From Moringa oleifera (Eukaryota; Streptophyta; Magnoliopsida; Brassicales; Moringaceae), in NCBI GenBank assembly GCA_021397835.1, contig JAJFZO010000579.1, forward strand, positions 325,001 through 389,000: a stretch of DNA of 64,000 nucleotides. The letters are read 5' to 3'. Shown piece after piece: positions 59,215-64,000 of the stretch. The notes beneath the pieces were generated by a model that saw nothing but the letters and a program-made list of their open reading frames with translations, made no database searches and was not told where the DNA came from. Position 1 is the stretch's first letter, and the number at the start of each line of letters is the position of its first letter. The position numbers and the translations under genes are program-made.

Positions 59215-59605
59215 TTTATTTCAAATTTATGTTTAAAATTTTTTATTAATATTAATATTTTTATGTGCATGCTTAATATCCAGGCAATTTTTGCTTTATA
59301 TAATTATTTTAATATTTTTAAAATATTTATTAAAATAAATAAATTTAATTTTTAATTTTTAAATATGTATATATTTATATTTTTATTAACTTTGATATAA
59401 AAATATTTTATTTTTGATATTATTTAAAAATATTAAAACATTAAATAAAAAAATTATATACACAAATCGCGTATACATAAAATCATTAATATTAACAAAA
59501 ATTATTAATAAAAATCATTTATTAAGAATTTAATAAAAATAAAAATTTTAAATAAATATAACTTTTTTTACAAATTTAAAATTAAAACTGTGAATAAAAT
59601 TACTA
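59215..59605. mobile_element. Fold-back (MITE-like) element, copy 3, with shortened left arm
   Basis: The right arm (about 59430-59605, with ATTAATATTAACAAAAATTA and AATTTAATAAAAATAAAAAT) matches the right arms at 36560-36680 and 39985-40070. The left arm (about 59215-59340) is a shortened inverse copy. More decayed than the two copies in the kinase array. Confidence 0.55.
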
Positions 59606-60265
59606 TCCCTTTAACTCAAAAATCATGTGAAAGGTCATTTGGAACTCTTGATTTTACTCTCTTTAATTTTGATTTTTAAAATATTTTAAAATAAATTTTA
59701 ATATATTAATTTACATTCAAATTGTCTCATATTAAAATTTTAAATATTTAAAAATTAAAATTAAAATTCTGTTAAAATAAATTTAAATTTAAATTTTTTT
59801 AGATATAAAAATATATTCAAATTATCGTTATAAAGATATTTTAAATTTTTCAGTAATAAAATATTATTTTTAAAAATTATATTATTAAAAATATAATAAT
59901 CATAAAAAATAATTTGTTAGTTAAAAATTATTAAATTTAAAAGATAAATTAAAATAGAATTTAAAATTTATTTAAATATTTTTTAATATTTTAATAATAA
60001 AAATATGATTAGTTTTTTATTTTTATTAAAATTTAATTTAAATAAAATTAATTGATCAAAATTTTATTTAAAGATATTTTAAAAATTAAAATTTAATTTT
60101 AAAAAGTAAAATTAAGGTTTAAAATAAATTTTATCTAAAAAATATTAATGTTTTAATAAAATAAACAAATAAAATATATTAATATTTTTTTTATAACAAT
60201 ACAATAAATAAAAAAATAAATCTCAACGTATTTAAAATTACCCAAAATATAAATGCATCTGATAA

Positions 60266-60318
60266 ATGAAAAATGGAACATGAAAAATCAAAAAATGAAA
60301 AATGAAAAATGAAAAATG
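60266..60318. repeat. Short direct repeats (ATGAAAA-type)
   Basis: Units of 8-9 bp containing ATGAAAAA are repeated about six times just upstream of the CCZ1 leader. Confidence 0.8.
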
Positions 60319-60640
60319 ATAGCAAGTAGTTGAATGAAAATGCCATCCAGCGCCCAGTCAAACCATATGGTTTCTACTGACTCTTTTTCTCTCTCCCTTG
60401 TACAGTTTTCTCATCTGTTTCTTTTGGGGAATTTGCACTCTGTAGTGGAGAAGAAAGAACGGAGGAAAATTGAAGAACAAGGTTTGTCATCGACGATGTT
60501 TCTCTACCTCATGCTCTTCTTTGATTGATGCTTTCTTTCTCCAACTTTTGGATCCGAAATGTGCATGTTTCTGTCAATTTGGTCGATGTGGTATCTCATT
60601 GTTGTCTTCTCTATTAGGGTTCATGAATTTTTAGAAAATT

Positions 60641-62660
60641 ATGGGGTTGGCATCTGTTAGCACCGGCACAGAAGGCGTCGAAATTTGCATATTTGATTTG
60701 ACAAGGGGACAACATGAAGGTCAGGAGCTCGACAAGATTTTGTTTTTCTTTCCTCCCGATTTGCCCTTCTCCACACAACTTTCTGTGATAGGGCTCAGTG
60801 AAGGACTCATCACATTCACTCGGTTAGTAACCACAACCATTCTGCTGCTTTATATGCGTACTAAAGTATATACAAATACATACATACATATATATATATA
60901 ATTATTCAGAAGACTTTAAGAACTATGTTATATTTTCTGTTTTTGGCAATGATGACAGTATATTATGTAACATACTAGGAGTTTAGATTTTGAGTGGAGA
61001 TTTTGGTGTCAAATTTATGATTAAAAAAAAAAATCTCTTCTGTACTTTGACATTATCGTTGGAGTTCAACATAAGTGCTGCTGAAGAACTAAGAACAAAG
61101 GGGAAACCATAAATGCCTGGGGCAAATGAATAGAAGCAAACTTTTTAAATTGGGGTGTCAAAGATATTGTATCACCAGATAAAACATTCATGAGTGTACT
61201 TCCTTTGGTTTTTGATTTTTAGTTGTATCACAACAATGCAATGATTGTTCTTCTTATCGTTTCTTCTTCTGTTTGCTTGCTATCACCGTGATTTAATTTA
61301 GCCACCTGTAGTGGCTCCATTTTCTGAAACAATATTGTAGTCAAAATATATTTGCGAGAGAACCTGTGGAGAACTTAGTGAAATGATTTCACTCTTGAAA
61401 GTAATCAAAGAGTTGCCCAATAATTTGTTTGATTTTTTTTCTTTTGTTTGTTTTGAAGCATAACATGAGTTTTATGCAGAATTTTCTCTCCAGAGGCTGC
61501 TTGTGAGGTCATAGAAGCAGACAGGCACTCCCATGTCTTTTATGAGGCAGAGCCAGATATCTGGATGGTGATGGTATGACATCGCCTACTTTTCAGTTAT
61601 TCCATGAAGATTTGCTTTAATTAAATAGTCTTCAATAATGGTAATAATAATAGTAAGATATTACATGCTTATGCATGGATCTGAAATGAAGTTTCCTTGT
61701 TTCTTTGCAGTTGGACATTCTATCTCTGGAAATTTTTAGACTTTTACTTTTCATTTAGGATTACTTTAGGGAAATTAAGTTATTCTGTTTGCCTTTTTCA
61801 TGTCCTTCAAGTTGTGTATCTTATCCACCTAACTTTAGGTTTTCAACCATATATGGTAAAACGACATATAACCTATTAGGCTCTCTAAGATGCTCGAGCT
61901 TGACTTAAGCTTCTTAGACTCTCATGGTTGCTTTGTTCCGAATATTTAAATCCTTTATTTAAAAAATTCCCTCTTTATCTTATTTTAATGTTCTTTAGAT
62001 TTTTCATATTAATTATTTAGTTTAGCATGCCATATATCTCAATTTGTAGAGGTTGGGCTTTCTGCATTTGATTTGGGTCCCTTAATACTTGCATATAATC
62101 TTTGCTAATTGGTTCTGATCAGTGATGTATCTTGTTATAGGTAGTGGAGAAAAGTAAAGAGTTAGAGGCCATATGGCGGATTGATGCCTTACGAAAGGTC
62201 CTTAAGGAAGCACACTCTCTTTTTATGTTGTTTCACGGATCTATTAGGGCATTGCTTGAAAAAGAACCAGGAGGAGGACTAGTTCGATCCCATTTGTACC
62301 CATTCATCATGGATTATTTAAGTGGTAAGTCTTAAAAAGGTCATGTGCCTTCTAAAATTACACTAACTGCAATTTTTGCTTCCTTTTCTTTCTTCCTTTC
62401 ACAACATTTCATTGTTAGTCACTAATTGTCAGCATGTCAAAAGCGGTCTCCCTTGGATAAGTGCTGCTGTGGTAATGCTGATGTTGCTGTATCAATGGCC
62501 TTCAAGTAATGCTGGAGTTAGCTTACATGTGGCTTTTCTCTTTGAGGCAGATTTTCTTATTGGGAAGAAACTCCAGTTACCATCATTTCGTGACTGTTTA
62601 AAGGAACGTGGAACTGTGCAGATGCTAACACTAGGGCGAGAGGCTGCAATAGAAGTTCAG
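60641..62660 (+). CDS. CCZ1: CCZ1 vacuolar fusion protein homologue (5' part; gene runs off the window)
   Basis: Four coding exons visible: 60641-60822, 61480-61573, 62141-62324, 62551-62660, joining in frame for 190 codons; the last visible exon ends at a donor, and the next exon lies beyond the window. CCZ1 pairs with MON1 as the exchange factor that activates Rab7-type GTPases on late endosomes and vacuoles. Family blocks seen: GQHEGQELDKILFFFP, QLSVIGLSEGLITFTR, FSPEAACEVIEAD, VFYEAEPDIWMVM, FHGSIRALLEKEP, KKLQLPSFRDCLKERGTVQ. The N-terminal longin-type domain is thus mostly present. A 5' UTR intron (60482-60617) precedes the ATG at 60641; a telobox-like TTAGGGTT spans its acceptor. Confidence 0.94.
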
Positions 62661-64000
62661 GTTTGTTTTCATCTCAAAACTAGCATGTTTAAAGCTTCCA
62701 CTTATTGGTTTACTTAAACAATTTCTCCTCATATTTATTCTAAGAAATGTTGGCTTTTAGTATGACATGGTTGTCCACTTGTTTTAGGTTGAGTTGTAAT
62801 TGGAAATGAGTTACTTCAAATTGATTTTTGTGTATTGAATCAATTTGTATTCTTTACAAATGGGCAATTTTCAGAACTAAGTGATCTGTTTGCTCTTCCT
62901 CTTGGTGGTATTGCCACTTGTTGTCACTGTTTGATGCACATCATGGCTCATAGGTGCCAACTCATTGCCATTAAACTGTTGAAGGAAAGAGGTCTCTTAA
63001 ATGCCTAAAACATTTGAAAGTTTGCAGTGTGTCTCATACATATTCACCCCGAGACATAGGTTCTGAGAAAAGCTTGCCAGTTAGATGCTCTTTTATGCTG
63101 AATATCTGACTTGCATAGTATATTTTCTGATCGGGTTTTGAATATCCAAGATAAGATATAAAGAATGGTATTGAATGTCTAGGTGTTCTTCTACTCCCAT
63201 ACACATTCACATGGAATTTCAATCTGTTTGGTGTTTTCCAACCTTTTGATTTTGGGAAGTGCGCCGGGGGGTGGTTTTTTTTTTTTTTGGGGGGGGGGGG
63301 GGAGAGGATGGGAAGGCATGAGAGAGAGAGATATAGGATTGGAGAAAGGAGCTCCAAAACAAGTTTCACTTAAGTGCATCGTATCCTATCTTTGTAAATG
63401 ATTGAGTATAAATATGCATACATTCACAAGCCCCGAATATGCATTTCCCAAGGTCCATGTTGATGAGCGGTCAGCATTCTCACTGCCATGAGCCTCATCT
63501 CTTGCATCATGAATAGATACTCAACTAATGAGCTCTTCAATCATTTGATTCCTTGGTGTAATATATGCAACGGAAACATTTTTACTTTAACTTTTTCTAA
63601 TTAAATCCTGCTTGTCAAATACCTTAGTTGTATTGCTTGGGCAAAGTATATTCTCCTGCTGATTCTTTACTCCATTTATTTTAAAGTCTTCAATCCTTGG
63701 GTGACATTCCTAAAGAAAACACAGGTCTTCAATCATAGTGCTCTCATTTATTTGAAAGGATAAACTAGAAATATTATTAATGAATTAAGGGGAAATGGCA
63801 TGAGTGTTCATTGAGCTTTCATGTAACTTCTTAATGACCATCCTTCCTCTTTTTCTTGTTTAAAATAGTTAATCATCTGGTTACTACTATCCCTTTGTCG
63901 TTAAAAACCATGGAATTTACTTACTTTTTAGAGACCCTTATCTTGAGGGCAAAAAGTTTTGTTTTATGTTTTTAATATCAAGGTCTACCAGTCAGCAGTT
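62661..64000 (+). other. CCZ1 intron running to the window end
   Basis: No further CCZ1 exon was found, so this is an intron of at least 1.3 kb. It holds a T14-G14 homopolymer pair at 63275-63302. Confidence 0.6.
63275..63302. repeat. T14-G14 homopolymer pair
   Basis: Fourteen T (63275-63288) directly followed by fourteen G (63289-63302) in the CCZ1 intron: the reverse-strand form of the C-run/A-run pairs seen elsewhere in the window. Confidence 0.9.

Larger units (their letters stand above)
57560..60330. other. AT-rich intergenic region with a fold-back element
   Basis: Long AT-rich spacer between divergent MRS2 and CCZ1 promoters. Apart from the fold-back element and a short direct repeat near 60266-60318, nothing is recognisable. 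Confidence 0.6.

Noticed and set aside
1..64000. CRISPR arrays, operons, intact viruses, tRNA or rRNA genes
   Set aside because: No supporting structures were seen; the gene architecture is plainly plant nuclear. The only tRNA-like sequence belongs to the SINE-like insertions.

Overview
The window is nuclear DNA from a flowering plant, almost certainly a core eudicot. Genes have many short exons bounded by GT...AG introns, intergenic stretches are very AT-rich, and every recognisable protein matches a plant family. The transposon remnants are plant LINE, SINE-like, Ty3/gypsy and fold-back elements. The composition would fit a rosid such as Malpighiales, but I cannot fix the genus. There are no bacterial-style operons, CRISPR arrays or intact viruses. 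All coordinates were read by eye; every multi-exon model given here keeps one reading frame across its junctions.

Layout. 1-1760: a decayed LINE on the minus strand. 3358-9116 (-): a six-exon gene for a 694-residue protein ending in a RING-H2 finger, with a SINE-like insertion in its first coding intron. 12015-18470 (+): the splicing factor CWC22 (1013 residues), with a Ty3/gypsy reverse transcriptase fragment in an intron. 20389-24421 (-): PIGF, a GPI-anchor synthesis subunit (221 residues). 26166-26573 (-): a small secreted proline-rich protein of unknown role. 26.7-30.1 kb: nothing firmly coding.

30.1-44.4 kb is a decaying tandem array. It holds two intronless MAPKKK17/20-like kinase genes (31272-32531 and 41217-42428, both -) and a two-exon cysteine-rich secreted peptide gene (43644-44133, +). 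Between them, at 36.0-38.9 kb, lies a third unit that lost the kinase and all but the last exon of the peptide gene. Two fold-back elements of one family sit at different places in two of the units, each absent from the matching place in the other. A tandem repeat of about 147 bp lies at 34.2-35.0 kb.

44997-49071 (+): an 82-residue single-membrane-span protein split by a 3.8-kb intron carrying a 5'-truncated LINE with target-site duplications. 51262-55293 (-): an MRS2-1/MRS2-10-type magnesium transporter (442 residues). 57.5-60.3 kb: AT-rich, with a third fold-back element. 60641 to the window end (+): the first 190 codons of CCZ1, a Rab7 exchange-factor subunit.

The single-copy genes are housekeeping functions (splicing, GPI anchors, Mg2+ transport, vacuolar trafficking) with no sign of working as a cluster. 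The kinase/peptide array is the accessory, fast-changing part. No wholly new multi-gene system is evident. The strongest candidates for novelty are the array itself, the secreted cysteine-rich peptide with its relic, the proline-rich secreted protein, and the fold-back family.
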